Shown in pieces: positions 34,259 to 49,388 of a stretch of 64,000 bases of DNA. Below the pieces are notes generated by a model. That model did no database searches. It saw nothing but the letters and a program-made list of their open reading frames with translations, and was not told the DNA's origin. Within the stretch, counting starts at the first letter, position 1, and every line of letters begins with the position of its first letter. The stretch is taken from assembly GCF_964656455.1 (NCBI RefSeq), contig NC_135718.1:52171008-52235007 (forward strand), read 5' to 3'. The position numbers and the translations under genes are program-made. The stretch comes from Halichoerus grypus (taxonomy: Eukaryota > Chordata > Mammalia > Carnivora > Phocidae).

Positions 34259-35567
34259 CCAGTTTCTCAATAAATTGAAGAACAGATGGAGTAATGGGAG
34301 TGGAACTGGAAGGATAGGAGGTTTTAATCATGGAGTGAGAAATTGGGGTTCAGAATTTCAGAGGCAGAGCAGGAATTATGGCCAAGGCTGAGGAATTGAA
34401 GAACATCTCAGTTCTTAAGTTTTACATAGATAATCCCACATGGACATTGATAATGGGATTGAATGGAGAAGGCTTGCAAGCCAGGAACCGGGGTTGCATG
34501 TGAGAGATGACTAGAAGTTTAGTAGATGGCAGGGACAAGGATAAATTAGCTGGAAGGCATGAACCTCAAAGGAGAAGATATTTTTTTCTTCATTGGAGTG
34601 ATGGAATTGGAAGTGGTAATGTGGAGCTGCACTAAGACCAAAGCCTTCTCTGGTGAGAGTAGTGGAGTGTGGAAAAATGTGCAGCCTCCATTTTGAAAAA
34701 AGTGTTTGAAAAGTGCTGTCCTTCAGGGTAACTAAGATTTAATTAAGCTAGAGAGATGATAGCATTACAGGAAGATCTGAAGAGGGTGTATGTGTGTGTA
34801 TAGAGGGAGAAGGGTGAGTTAAAAAATGTATAAGGGGAATTCAAAATGAAAAGGATTGAGAGGGAGGAGAACTGCCAGAGATAACATGGTATAAAAGAAA
34901 TACAGAGAAAAATTCAGAAACATAGATGACAGGAGGGACTTTATTTGGATAGTTGCCAATAATGGTAATGATGAGAGGCCCAGGCTTCTGAACGATAACT
35001 TTATAGTAAAGTTGTTCAGTTGGCATAGGCTGCAGGCACTCCAGTCTGTGTTGGACACCTCATGGGGCTAATAATTTGTAGCCTTTGCTTAGAGTTAGGG
35101 AACATGTTTAGTTAATTTCTAGGATTCCTTACCCAGTAGTGGAAAAAGTAATATCTGTGCCCTTCCCCCATCCCTGATCAATATGTATCCCTGGTTTATT
35201 TTTCCAATTGCCTAAATTAAAACTTGCTTTAGACTTTTTTTTTTTTAGCCACTTTACATTAAATCTGGATGAAATTAACTTGTGAATGTTACTGATTACA
35301 GATATGTGCTTCATGCCAAAATTTGGGTTAAAGGAAATTTTCCAACAGAACAGTTTGGTCAAAATGAATACTACCAATCAAGTTTTCCAGTGTTGGAAAC
35401 TTGGTGATTTGAGATTATTTTGTAGCTCTTTGGCTTATTCCAGCTAATCCTCCTTTTTAGCCACTTCAGTTATTGACCATTTACATTACATTTACATATA
35501 TTTATGTTTTGCTTTTTCCCTATCACAAATATAAAAGAGTAGGAAAAATAGTCTGAAAATAAGGAGA

Positions 35568-35712
35568 GGGCGCCTGGGTGTCTCTGTCCGTTAAGTGTCT
35601 ACCTTCCGCTCAGGTCATGATCCCAGGGTCATGGGATCGAGTCTTGCATTGGGCTCCCTACTCAGCGGGGAGTCTTCTTCTCCCTCTGCCCGCCCTTGTG
35701 TGCGCACACATG

Positions 35713-35748
<36 letters not shown>

Positions 35749-35792
35749 CGCTCCTGCACGCACATGCAAAAATAAATGATATCTTTTAAAAA
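35568..35792 (+). mobile_element. SINEC with expanded (CT)n
   Basis: gggcgcctgggtgtctctgt head; the body contains a (CT)14 run at about 35717-35745; ends aataaatgatatctttta. Confidence 0.88.
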
Positions 35793-36330
35793 ATGAAAAT
35801 AAAACAGGAAGAAAATCCTAGAAAAGCAGGAATAATTGTCTGAAGATGAATTAGAAATAAAAAGAAAAACCATTTAAAAGCCTGAAAATAGATGGGAATA
35901 CTTTAAAATGCCTTAGGAATTGCAAAACAAAGTAGTAGTTGAGAATATTAATTAATTTTTGATGAAAAAACATTTTCAACTCTCTTGACCAGCAAGGTCA
36001 ATAATTAACCCCCATTAGGCTAAATCCTGTTTGGTTGGCTTTCTTTTGCCTGGTCAGATCACCTGCCACAGCTCGTTTCTCCTACCTCCAAAGAGGACAT
36101 GTCTTTTTCCTCTTACATCTTTCCGCATGCCTTTTCTTATGTACTGACATATTAAAATGTACTCTTTAGAAACTATATTTTCTACTTTCAGTGTTGTGTT
36201 GTTAGAAAAACACTGATCTTCTGTCGTTTTCATCTGCTTTCATTTATAGTGGTATTTCTTCACCCTTCCACCTGTGTCCATTCCTTAAAATGTATCCCAG
36301 CTAGTCTTGAAATGTAAAAGCATGCCTTGG

Positions 36331-36480
36331 GGTGCCTGTCTGCCTTCGCCTGAGGTCATGATCTCAGGGCTCCCTGCTCAGTGGGGAGTCTGCTTCTCCC
36401 TCTCCTTCTGCCCTCCCCCCCCCCCGCCCCTGCTCGTGCTGTCTCTCTCAAATGGATAAATAAAATCTTAAAAAAAAAAA
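36331..36480 (+). mobile_element. SINEC with internal deletion
   Basis: Head ggtgcctgtctgccttcgcc lacks about 25 bp of the usual tRNA-like region. It has a C12 run near 36415 and an A14 tail. Preceded by aaagcatgccttgg (36317). Confidence 0.88.
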
Positions 36481-36494
36481 AAAGCAAGCCTTGG

Positions 36495-36692
36495 GGCGCA
36501 TGGGTGGCTCAGTCGTTAAGCGTCTGCCTTCCGCTCAGGTCATGATCCCAGGGTCCTGGGATTGAGCCCCGCATCGGGCTCCCTGCTCTGCCAGAAGCCT
36601 GCTTCTCCCTCTCCCACTCCCCCTGCTTGTGTCCCCTCTCTCACTGTGTCTCTCTCTGTCAAATAAATAAATAAAATCTTGAAAAAAAAAAA
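36495..36692 (+). mobile_element. SINEC, full length, serial insertion
   Basis: Head ggcgcatgggtggctcagtc, A14 tail. Flanked by aaagcaagccttgr at 36481 and 36693; its left target copy is the right target copy of the previous SINEC. Confidence 0.93.
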
Positions 36693-38872
36693 AAAGCAAG
36701 CCTTGAGTTGAAAAGAAGTGGAAAAGCATAGGTCTGTAGATGACTTACCCATGAGCATGAAGGCAATGTATACTTTTTTTCAGATGAATAAAGACATTCT
36801 GGCAGTTGGTTAAAGAGGGGGCAGTACCTCAGTGTGAATTGCAGTGGAACATTCACAATATGCATGAAAACATGCTGTAACACGGGTGACTGATTGAGTT
36901 GAGAGGATGGGGAATGGTCTCCCAGTTGGGTTTTTAGGAAGTTGTGTATTGTGAATAGAATTCAGCCAGTAGTGGAATTATGTTCTTGATTATTAAAAAG
37001 TGTACATAATCTTGAATGCAGCCTCTTAAACAGTATCTGTTTTCCTGAGTAGAGTGATAAAAAAAATTCTCTTGGCCTGATGAGAAAGATATGATTCCAT
37101 CTTAATCTCAAAAGTTTGTACTTGAGAGATATTTAAACTTTTCATTTTTATAATGTCCCAAAGTAACTTGTGATTTATTTAGTAATCAGTTATTAAAATC
37201 TGTAGTTTTTAAACAGTTGGTTTACTGATGGGGCAAATTTGATTTGTTTAATCTTTAACTAGAGAAAAACATACTTTAACAGAGGTTTTTTTTTTTTTTA
37301 TTAGAATCTAGACAATATATTTGGGGGGACAAAATGTATTTTAATGCTTTGTTCTAAAAGTGAAAAGTAGTGGGAATACATTCTAATGAAGAGAGGATAA
37401 GTTCAAATTTTATTTTACTAAGTGTCAAAGAAAGCAAGAGGGATTGGCGATTTCAAAGCCTTTTAGAATTGGTTGACATCCTTCTGCCTTAGTTCTCATC
37501 TAACTTCTAAAGTATTGAGTTCTTCCTAATTTGTTTTCCTGGTAAAATAGAACATGGTTATTTATTATTCTTTCTCAGGTCATTGATCTAATTCTAACCC
37601 AGGCTCCTGTTTTTAGTTTGTTTAAGTTGAAATGTGAAGAATCAGTTGGTCCTATACATTTCCAGGCTTCTATATAATAATTGATCATTACAATGATGAT
37701 TTTGAAACATCAAGAAAATACTATATACTGTATGTCTGAATATAAAGTGAGTTTTTTCTAAAACAATTTTTATTTCATAAAAGAGCTGCCTTAATTTGAG
37801 TCTATATATAGACTCTTATTATAAATTTCTCTATTGCTTTCTTTATTTTGAAAAACAAAGTACTGTTTGGTAAAGAGCCTAAAACTACTTCAAACTGATT
37901 TTGAATGTTGTAGTCAGAGAAAAAGGAGTCTAATTTTAACAGATATATAGTAATTTTTTCTATGTATATGACCTCAAAATTGTGCTAGATACTATTGAAA
38001 ATAGGCCTTACAGTTTTCCATTCCATTTAACAAATACCAGTTTTAAAGAGTACAGTTGGTAATTAATATATATTGGAACTGTGGCTTAGGATAAATTTGC
38101 AATGATAGCATTTTATGTATATTCAAAAAGTGCTGTATCAAACAACTTAAATGGAAGTGAAGATGATCTGCCTTTGAAAAGAGTGTTAGATGACTCAGAA
38201 ATGGCTCCAGTGATAAGGAATACACTGATGTCAAAGATGTGCATAAAGATTTTGAATGAAAGTATTTTGTGAAACATGGAGGTAGGAGAAAAAGCAGTAT
38301 TTCAAAATTATCATGATTTATTAATGCTTTTTAAATGTATATGTGCATTTAAATTAATTTAAATTGTTTTAAGTATTTGACTGTTTTATCTATATCTCTA
38401 GAAGTTTCTTTTCAAGTTGGCCAGAAAACATTGCATTTAACTTTCTTAGAAACATGGTAGTTCACCTTATCTTTGGGATTTCTTTCTATTCAGGCTTATG
38501 TGGTAATAAGTTTACATTTATTGTACTTCATTAAGGTAGAGAGTGTATAATATGATTTGCAAGTTCTGCCAAAAAATGTTATGGCTTAAAGAAAACTTTA
38601 GTTATCCTGAAAGAGCTTTTAATTTTTGAGGTAGTTCATTTCTCTAATAATTTTCAACAAAGAACATGTTGTTATATATAGATTAATAAAAGTATAATTT
38701 GATTACTTTTTAGAAAACCCTTTAAAAATATTAACACCTCTATCCAATAAATAAAGAAGAAATAAAAACTCCAGCTTTTCAGGTTTTACTCTTATTTACC
38801 TAGATCCATTGATTAGTTTTTAGGTTACAGTATTAATAGTGATTTATTTTTTATTAATTAAAAAAATTGCAG

Positions 38873-39073
38873 CTGTACCTTTTCCCCCAACACATCGCTT
38901 GACATCTGAAGAAGTATTTGATATGGATGGGATACCCAGGGTTGATGTTCTGAAGAACCACTTAGTAAAAGAAGGTCGGGTAGATGAAGAAATTGCACTT
39001 AGAATTATCAATGAGGGTGCTGCCATCCTTCGGAGAGAGAAAACCATGATAGAAGTAGAGGCTCCAATTACAG
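38873..39073 (+). CDS. PPP3CB: PPP3CB exon 2 (residues 29-95)
   Basis: The acceptor is aaaattgcag before 38873; the donor is g|gtacac after 39073. It encodes [20 protein letters not shown] through IEVEAPIT, the N-terminal helices that precede the metallophosphatase fold. The exon ends on the first base of the Val96 codon. In frame with exon 1 and exon 3. Confidence 0.97.
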
Positions 39074-39904
<831 letters not shown>

Positions 39905-40489
39905 TAAGTGTTAACCATAGATGATTTCCATTAATTCCTAGTAAAATAAGTTCCTTAAAGTACCTATATTGGGTTCTTTTTAATACCTCTGCTATTCTGA
40001 ATTTTTTAGGTAAAACTACTACTTATTCTCTTCTGCCTTTCAAACTATTTTATTTTCTTTGTATTACTCTGTTTATGCAATTATAATTGCCATTTTTCCC
40101 AGTGGAAATTATATGTAAACTGAGGGTTCTTTATTGTCCTGTTATCTAGTGGCCCTAAGGAGCTAGTGCTATTTATCTCTCTTGCCCCTAAAGGCATTAC
40201 CCCATGTGAAAAAAAGATTAATTGAATTTTCTCTGATTACATAAAACATACTGTAATGCTTTTATGGCTTAAACCCTAGTGCTTCTATCCATCTTCTGTA
40301 GCTATTAAGACCCAAGTCTTTGTGTGTTGTGAAAGTATTCATTTCTTTTAAAAAACTTAAGAGGCATTAAAATGACCTGTTGATCATTACTTAACAGCAC
40401 ATGGTTCTTTTTGCTCCTTTTATTTCTCTAATAATATAAATAAAATAAGGTAAATATAGAACTATTTGCATTTTCTAATAATATGCATT

Positions 40490-40800
40490 TCTCTTTTTTT
40501 AAATGAAAATGTGGCCATATTATAATGTTGTTCTATAACTTGCTTTTTTTCATATATCCCTATACTATGATGTCCTTCCAGGTCAGTATATATAAATTTA
40601 TAGCATTTTTAATAGCCACATTGTATTCTATTGAATAAACAAACCACAGTTATTGTTAGACACTTAAGGTGTTCTTAATTTTTTGGCACTACAATGATGC
40701 TTCAGTGAGTAAGGTTATTTATACATCTTTGCATACTTGCTAAATTATTTCTGTGGGGCAGATTCTTGGAGGTAAAATTGCTGGATAAAAGCTCTACTAA
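40490..40800 (-). mobile_element. L1M fragment, antisense
   Basis: gccacattgtattctattga, cactacaatgatgcttcagt and aaattgctggataaaag are old L1 3' UTR phrases in reverse. Confidence 0.65.
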
Positions 40801-40804
40801 TAGA

Positions 40805-41245
40805 TAAATGTGTTGAGTATTTACTATGTTCCAAGCATATTCTAAGCACTTAACACACATTGATTAATTAAATCTTCACAACATTATGAGGTAAGTACTG
40901 TTATTTTATCCATTTTATAGATGAGGAAACTGAGGCTTGGAGAAGTTAAATAGCTTCCCCAAAGACACATTTTTAGTAAGCAGTGCAGGTGGTCTTATTC
41001 TAAGCCTGTACTCTTTTTTTTTTTTTAAGATTTATTTTTATTTTTAGAGAGAGAGCAAACAAGGGGGAGGGCAGAGGGAAAGGGAGAGAGAGGATCTCCA
41101 GCAGACTCCGCACTGAGCATGGAGCCTGATAGGGGTTTCATCTCATGACCCTGAGATCATGACCTGAGCTGAAATCAGGAGTCAGTCACTAAACCGACTG
41201 AGCCATCCAGGCACCTCCTTAGCCTGTACTCTTAACCACCTTTCC
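40805..41245 (-). repeat. MIR, reverse, split by a SINEC
   Basis: attttatagatgaggaaactgagg-type core and ttaatcttcacaacattatg in reverse; the end agcctgtactcttaaccacc continues after the SINEC at 41016-41218. Confidence 0.88.
41016..41218 (-). mobile_element. SINEC, reverse
   Basis: Inserted in a MIR; 15-bp target duplication tragcctgtactctt (41001 and 41219, one mismatch). Confidence 0.92.
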
Positions 41246-41624
41246 CAGTAGATAATTGAATCTTTACTTGGTGAATTTCCAGCTGGTTCCTGTTGTTTAT
41301 ATCCCCTTCTCCAGTATTTTTAACCTCCTTTCTCAGGTATGCTAGGATTCATAGTGAGGAAAGGAGTTCAGGGCTCTGTGCACTTAAAATTCCCTAAGGA
41401 ATTTTGTTACCTCTGAGTTGTTCTTCCTTTATTCATAGTTTCATCATTACTCACCTCAAACTTTCCTCAAAGCTTCAAGGAAACCAGAATAATGGACCTT
41501 CTTAACAAAAAAGATAGAGGGCTTTGACAAAAACAATAAAATGAACAATTTTAGGAAGCTTATTGGTAACTAAGCATATTGGTGTGTATGTCCTTGGAGT
41601 GTTTTGTGGCTGACTCTTTTAATA

Positions 41625-41861
41625 TCTTTTTTTTTAAAGATCTTATTTATTTATTTGACAGAGAGAGACACAACGAGAGAGGGGACACAAGCAGGGGGAG
41701 TGGGAGAGGGAGCAGCGAGAGAGGGGACACAAGCAGGGGGAGTGGGAGAGGGAGAAACAGGCTTCCTGCCCAGCAGGGAGCCTGATGCGGGGCTTGATCC
41801 TAGGACCCTGGGATCATGACCTGAGCCAGACGCTTAATGACTGAGCCACCTAGGCACCCCA
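41625..41861 (-). mobile_element. SINEC, reverse, with internal tandem duplication
   Basis: 18-bp exact target duplication tggctgactcttttaata at 41607 and 41862. A 42-bp body segment is repeated in tandem (starts at 41674 and 41716). Confidence 0.94.
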
Positions 41862-42106
41862 TGGCTGACTCTTTTAATAGAATTTATTGTTACAAAAGGA
41901 AAATAATAAAGAATCAAAATAAGCAAAAAAGAGAGGCAGAGTTTAATAAGTATTTCCCTGACTTAATTTCTTTTTTTCCTTATGAATAAAATGAAGGTGT
42001 GAATAGTTACACATTTTAATATATCTTAACTTGTTAAAAATAAAGTTTGTTTTCTTTTTATATATAATTCTATAAACCAAGCTAATTTTCATATGAAGTA
42101 TCTTTC

Positions 42107-42314
42107 CTTTTTTTTTTTTTAAGATTTTATTTCTTTATTGAGAGAGAGAGCACAGGCACGAGTAGGGGGAGGGGCAGAGACAGAGAATCCTGAGCAGAGT
42201 CCATGCTGGGCATGGAGTCCAGCTTGGGGCTCATCGATCCAATGACCCTGAGATCTCGACCTGAGCTGAAATCAAGAGTCAGACGCTTAACTGACTGAGC
42301 CACCCAGGTGCCCC
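42107..42314 (-). mobile_element. SINEC, reverse
   Basis: Poly(T) start and end gagccacccaggtgcccc; diverged body. Confidence 0.9.
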
Positions 42315-42376
42315 GATTTCCTTTTTTTTAACCAAATAAGTAAAATGTGAGTTTCTTATGTTAAATCTATTTAGAG

Positions 42377-42491
42377 GGGTATCTGGCTGGCTCAGTTGGT
42401 AGAGCATGTGATTCTTGATCTTGGGGTTGTGAGTTTGAGCCCCACGTTGGGTATAGAGATTGCTTAAAAATAAATCTTAAAAAAAATAATA
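42377..42491 (+). mobile_element. Short SINEC variant, tRNA-like
   Basis: About 115 bp closely resembling a tRNA: ctggctggctcagttggtag, agagcatgtg, ttgtgagtttgagcccca, then an A-rich tail. Exact 15-bp target duplication taaatctatttagag at 42362 and 42492. Confidence 0.9.
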
Positions 42492-42659
42492 TAAATCTAT
42501 TTAGAGAAAAGCATCTGCTACACTGTTTGCTTTAATATTCTTCTGATTTAAAAAATTATACTTTCTTTGAATCAGTTTAGGTAATTAGCACCTACCTCAT
42601 GTACGGCAACGAGCATAACCAACAAAATAAACGTAAAACATCCTATTGCCTTCATAAGG

Positions 42660-42895
42660 CAGCGTGGCATAATGCTTAAGATCAGAGGATCAGAATCCTG
42701 TCTCCATTACTTAAAAGTTCTGTGATTTCAGACAAGTTACTTGAACTCTTTGCTTCAGTTCCCTTGTTTGTAAAATAGAGATAATATTACATACTTCATA
42801 GGGTTGTTTGAGGAATAAACAAGGAGTATTAAAAACATGGCGCTTGATACATTGTAAGTACTCAATAAATGGTCCATGCTATTATTTTTGACATT
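42660..42895 (+). repeat. MIR
   Basis: Sense MIR: acaagttacttgaactcttt, tgtaaaatagagataatatt, gtaagtactcaataaatggt. Confidence 0.88.
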
Positions 42896-42984
42896 ATTAT
42901 TATTTTATTTATTGATATACCTAAGAAGGGCACCAATCTGCTAATTGTTTTTATAGCAAACAATCTGTAAATATAAAGTAATTA

Positions 42985-43240
42985 AATAAATTGTTTGACT
43001 CATTCATTCAACAAATATTTATTACTTTTCTGCTGTTTGCTAGGTACTTTTCTAGGAGTGGAGGATGAGAAGTGAGTAAGATGACAAAGTCCCTGATTTC
43101 ATGGAGCTTATATTTTAGTAAAGGACAAAGAGAAAAAGGTAGTAAAGAGTAATAGAGATTGTAAGGACAATACGGTTAGAGAAAAGGAGCAAATATGAAA
43201 CAACTTAGTGAAATAAAAATAAAAGATAAATTCATTCAAA
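42985..43240 (+). repeat. Ancient interspersed repeat, family not named
   Basis: Opens attcattcaacaaatattta and follows the family pattern (tttcatggagcttatatttt) up to the exon 4 acceptor. Confidence 0.6.
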
Positions 43241-43256
43241 ATGTTTTCTTTTGCAG

Positions 43257-43368
43257 TGTGTCTTATATTTATGGGTCCTGAAGATTCTGTACCCAAGCAC
43301 ATTATTTCTTCTGAGAGGCAATCATGAATGCAGACACCTTACTGAATATTTTACCTTTAAGCAGGAAT
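43257..43368 (+). CDS. PPP3CB: PPP3CB exon 4 (residues 138-174)
   Basis: The acceptor is tcttttgcag before 43257; the donor is t|gtgagt after 43368. It encodes [19 protein letters not shown] followed by the RGNHE motif, with N159 as metal ligand and H160 as the catalytic acid, then [13 protein letters not shown]. The last T starts Cys175. Confidence 0.98.
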
Positions 43369-44145
43369 GTGAGTACTTTCATGAGAAATATTTTCATTTC
43401 CTCAGTATTCTTGTGCAGTGATATGGATAGTAAGACTTTACAGTGTAACATATAAGAACAGATTTTGTGTCCAAACATATAAAGCTTTGAGGATTATTGT
43501 CAAGAGTTCTCTAGTGTTTAATGGTGTTTTATTGAGACGTTTTCATTTCAGTGTTTCCTATTAAGTTTGATTCTATAGATATATTTAGAAATGGTTTTGA
43601 GTTTTTCATATAGCTTTAATGTTTAAGTGATTTTTTTTTTCTAACAGGAAGAATAAAAACCAAAAGGAAAAAAATTGTTGTTGCATTGGAGATTTTTGTC
43701 CCCCAATATTGAAGCTCTCCCATGAAGATTCTTAAATTATTCATCCTGTCATCATTGCAGATTGTTTCAAACATTATATTAATGAAATGAAATTCTTAAC
43801 GTACAATGTTTACCCCATTTCTCTCTTAAATTATTGTGGCAATGGCAATCTAATAACCAGAAGCCACAATATTATATAGAGCAGTATTTGACCTTTTTTC
43901 ACACCTCTTAACTGTGTGCTTATTAAGTTAATATTCATAACTATATTAAGTCTTAGAGTTAAGTTCTAAAAATAGAAATAATTTCAAAATTATGGAGGCC
44001 CAAACATGATCCAGTAAAGATCGTATTACTAGAGACTTCCAGTAAAAGGAGAAAAATATAGTGGTGAGTAATGGCAGAGGGCACAAAGGCCTATAACTTC
44101 AAGGATCAGGTGGGTAACCTAAATGAATAGGTTATGAATAGTAAC

Positions 44146-44203
44146 ATAATAAAAAATAAAATAATAAAATAGTAAAAAATAAAGTAATAAATGAATAAAA
44201 GAT
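44146..44203 (+). repeat. A-rich low-complexity (AATAAAA-like)
   Basis: Repeated aataaaa / gtaaaaa units. Confidence 0.85.
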
Positions 44204-44341
44204 GCGGCCTGGAAAGTGCATACTTGACCTAAAGGCAATCAATTTAAAATTTTTATTAAACCACAGTGCTGGAAAACAGGTCTGTTAGCAGACTACCAGT
44301 TTAGAACCTCTGGTTGCTGGATATAGATTTTCTCATATTTG

Positions 44342-44531
44342 TGGGTTTTTTTAAGATTTTATTTATTTATTTGAGAGAGAGTGCAAGAGAGAGAACAGGA
44401 GCAGGGGGGAGGGGCAGAAGGAGAGGGAGACGCAACCTTCATGCCGAGCAGGGACCCCGATATGGGACTGGATCCCAGGGTGACCTGAGCCAAAGGCAGA
44501 CACTTAATGAACTGAGCCACCCAGGTGCCCC
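44342..44531 (-). mobile_element. SINEC, reverse
   Basis: 17-bp target duplication agattttctcatatttg at 44325 and 44532, one mismatch. Confidence 0.92.
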
Positions 44532-45159
44532 AGATGTTCTCATATTTGAATGTTAAAATATTAAAAAGGGGAAAAGGAACTAAGCACTTTTTTTTCTTTA
44601 GATAATTAATAAAACAAACTACTCACCAAAATTGCAGCAAAAATGTAAAATAGCCAGGAATTTTAAAGATACAAAGGAGCAAAGGGATGTGTATGATAAT
44701 CTCCTTAAAAGTAAATGACAGTTGGATTTGGTGGAGTTTTGTCTCTCTTGTGTTAGTTTGGCTTCATGCTTCACTGTCCATTTTAAGCATTCATTGTAGA
44801 CCAGAGGAACCCGTCTGTTCTTCCAGTATATAAATAAGATATCTTCTTTTCTTTTTTTTTAATTGGGTGGACTTTGAATTTGGTTGTGATGATGTACTAG
44901 TCTTGTCTGTAACAACAAAGTAGTCACTGACTCTTAGAATAAAATAAAGTATTAAAACAGCTTTAAGTATAGCTCTAATTTAGCTTTACTTGGCCTATAA
45001 AGGTAAAGGGTTGAGCTGTTTTTAGAGATTTGACGTACTTACTTTAAGTAATATTTTATGATCTGCTGCATACCCAAAGTAAATTTAGAGACAGCAAATA
45101 TTTTGTCTTCATAAGACCAATAAGACTGCCTAGTTTATTGATTCTAACAGGGCAAGATG

Positions 45160-45425
45160 CTTGCCTTTTTAAAAAAAAAATTATATACAGTAAAATTCAC
45201 TCTTTGTTTAGTTCTGAATTTTGACAAATGCAAAGAACTGCCAACCACCACAGTCATGATACAGAAAAGTTTCATCATCCCATAAATTCCTTCTTGCTGC
45301 CTTTTTATAATCACCCCCATACCCTGTCAACCCCTGGCTACCACTTGGCTGTTTTCTGTGTCAATAGTTTTATTGCCTTGGTTTTAATAGTCAATTTATG
45401 TATCTGTCTATTTTCAAAATGATAA
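45160..45425 (-). mobile_element. L1 3' UTR fragment, antisense
   Basis: atacagtaaaattcactctt, aaccaccacagtcatgatac and cccctggctaccacttggct follow the L1 3' UTR read in reverse. Confidence 0.75.
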
Positions 45426-45464
45426 ACTAGTAATGTGATTATCAATTATTTTTTCTTTTTCTAG

Positions 45465-45610
45465 GTAAAATTAAATATTCAGAAAGAGTCTATGAAGCTT
45501 GTATGGAAGCTTTTGATAGTCTGCCTCTTGCTGCACTTTTAAATCAACAATTTCTTTGTGTTCATGGTGGACTTTCACCAGAAATACACACACTGGATGA
45601 TATTAGGAGA
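45465..45610 (+). CDS. PPP3CB: PPP3CB exon 5 (residues 175-223)
   Basis: The acceptor is ctttttctag before 45465; the donor is aga|gtgagt after 45610. It encodes [20 protein letters not shown] and then [12 protein letters not shown], in which H208 is a metal ligand, ending on a codon boundary at Arg223. Confidence 0.98.
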
Positions 45611-45878
45611 GTGAGTATATATTGTAGTTCCAAGGTTGATTCCTATTTATAGTACTTTGTTGGGTAGAGAGTAGAAGCTTCAAACTTCTCTTTACTGCCA
45701 AGATTAGGTAATGGTAAAAATTAATATACTGATATTTTAAGGAAATATCTTCTAACCATTCAGAACAATGTAGTATGGACAGTATTCAAAGTTGGTACCA
45801 CTTTCCTGTGTCCATTCTATTCTCACTTTTTGACAAGTTATTTCTGTTCTTTGTTTCTTTCTTTTCTTTCTTTCACAG

Positions 45879-46018
45879 TTAGATAGATTCAAAGAGCCAC
45901 CTGCATTTGGACCAATGTGTGACTTGCTATGGTCCGATCCTTCTGAAGATTTTGGAAATGAAAAATCACAGGAACATTTTAGTCACAATACTGTTCGAGG
46001 ATGTTCTTATTTTTATAA
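45879..46018 (+). CDS. PPP3CB: PPP3CB exon 6 (residues 224-269)
   Basis: The acceptor is tctttcacag before 45879 (a 268-bp intron precedes it); the donor is aa|gtaagg after 46018. It encodes [20 protein letters not shown], the substrate-groove region, and [11 protein letters not shown]. Two bases of the Asn270 codon end the exon. Confidence 0.98.
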
Positions 46019-46122
46019 GTAAGGAAAAATATCCAAGATTAAACACATTTTAGTTGTTAAAATAGCATATGTTTCATATAGAAAACCATTATTTTACTTA
46101 ATTTACTTTTTTCCCCCCACAG

Positions 46123-46200
46123 CTATCCAGCAGTGTGTGAATTTTTGCAAAACAATAATTTGTTATCGATTATTAGAGCTCATGAAGCTCAAGATGCAGG
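46123..46200 (+). CDS. PPP3CB: PPP3CB exon 7 (residues 270-295)
   Basis: The acceptor is tccccccacag before 46123; the donor is gg|gtaaga after 46200. It encodes [20 protein letters not shown] followed by HEAQDA, with metal ligand H290. The preceding intron is only 104 bp. Confidence 0.98.
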
Positions 46201-46306
46201 GTAAGAATTCTGTTTCCCTGACCCAAATTAACACCTTATGTACAAATCAAACTTAGTAACTCATGATTGATGCTTTACGATGCATATTAAGCTATTTGTT
46301 TTACAG

Positions 46307-46401
46307 CTATAGAATGTACAGAAAAAGTCAAACTACAGGGTTCCCTTCATTAATAACAATTTTTTCGGCACCTAATTACTTAGATGTCTACAATAATAAA
46401 G
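46307..46401 (+). CDS. PPP3CB: PPP3CB exon 8 (residues 296-327)
   Basis: The acceptor is tgttttacag before 46307; the donor is g|gtaaga after 46401. It encodes [20 protein letters not shown] and the [12 protein letters not shown] segment, which contains the SAPNY motif of PPP phosphatases (the beta12-beta13 loop region). The preceding intron is 106 bp. Confidence 0.98.

Positions 46402-49388
<2,987 letters not shown>

Larger units (their letters stand above)
32100..34900 (+). repeat. Ancient purine-rich interspersed repeats, long tract
   Basis: Opens with aacattgattagtagcaatg and proceeds through the family's purine-rich body (gggatcttgcatgccatgtg, ctggacatactaagtttgag, ggaacatactgacattt-like text). 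It is interrupted by a SINEC at 34061-34258. Probably several copies; internal boundaries are not resolved. Confidence 0.5.
25322..38872 (+). other. PPP3CB: PPP3CB intron 1 (13.55 kb)
   Basis: It starts inside the CpG island. It contains SINECs at 27831, 30904, 34061, 35568, 36331 and 36495, MIRs near 30140 and 31790, and long purine-rich ancient repeats (about 29430-30130 and 32100-34900). It also carries a 177-bp internal duplication. 25620-27800 and 36710-38870 look largely unique and AT-rich. No additional exon is supported. Confidence 0.75.
43369..45464 (+). other. PPP3CB: PPP3CB intron 4
   Basis: A 2.1 kb intron with an A-rich low-complexity stretch (44146-44203), one SINEC (44342-44531), and an antisense L1 3' fragment (about 45160-45425). 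The remainder is AT-rich unique sequence. Confidence 0.75.

Noticed and set aside
42377..42491. Possible tRNA gene
   Set aside because: It resembles a tRNA but has an A-rich tail and flanking target duplication, so it is a short SINEC.
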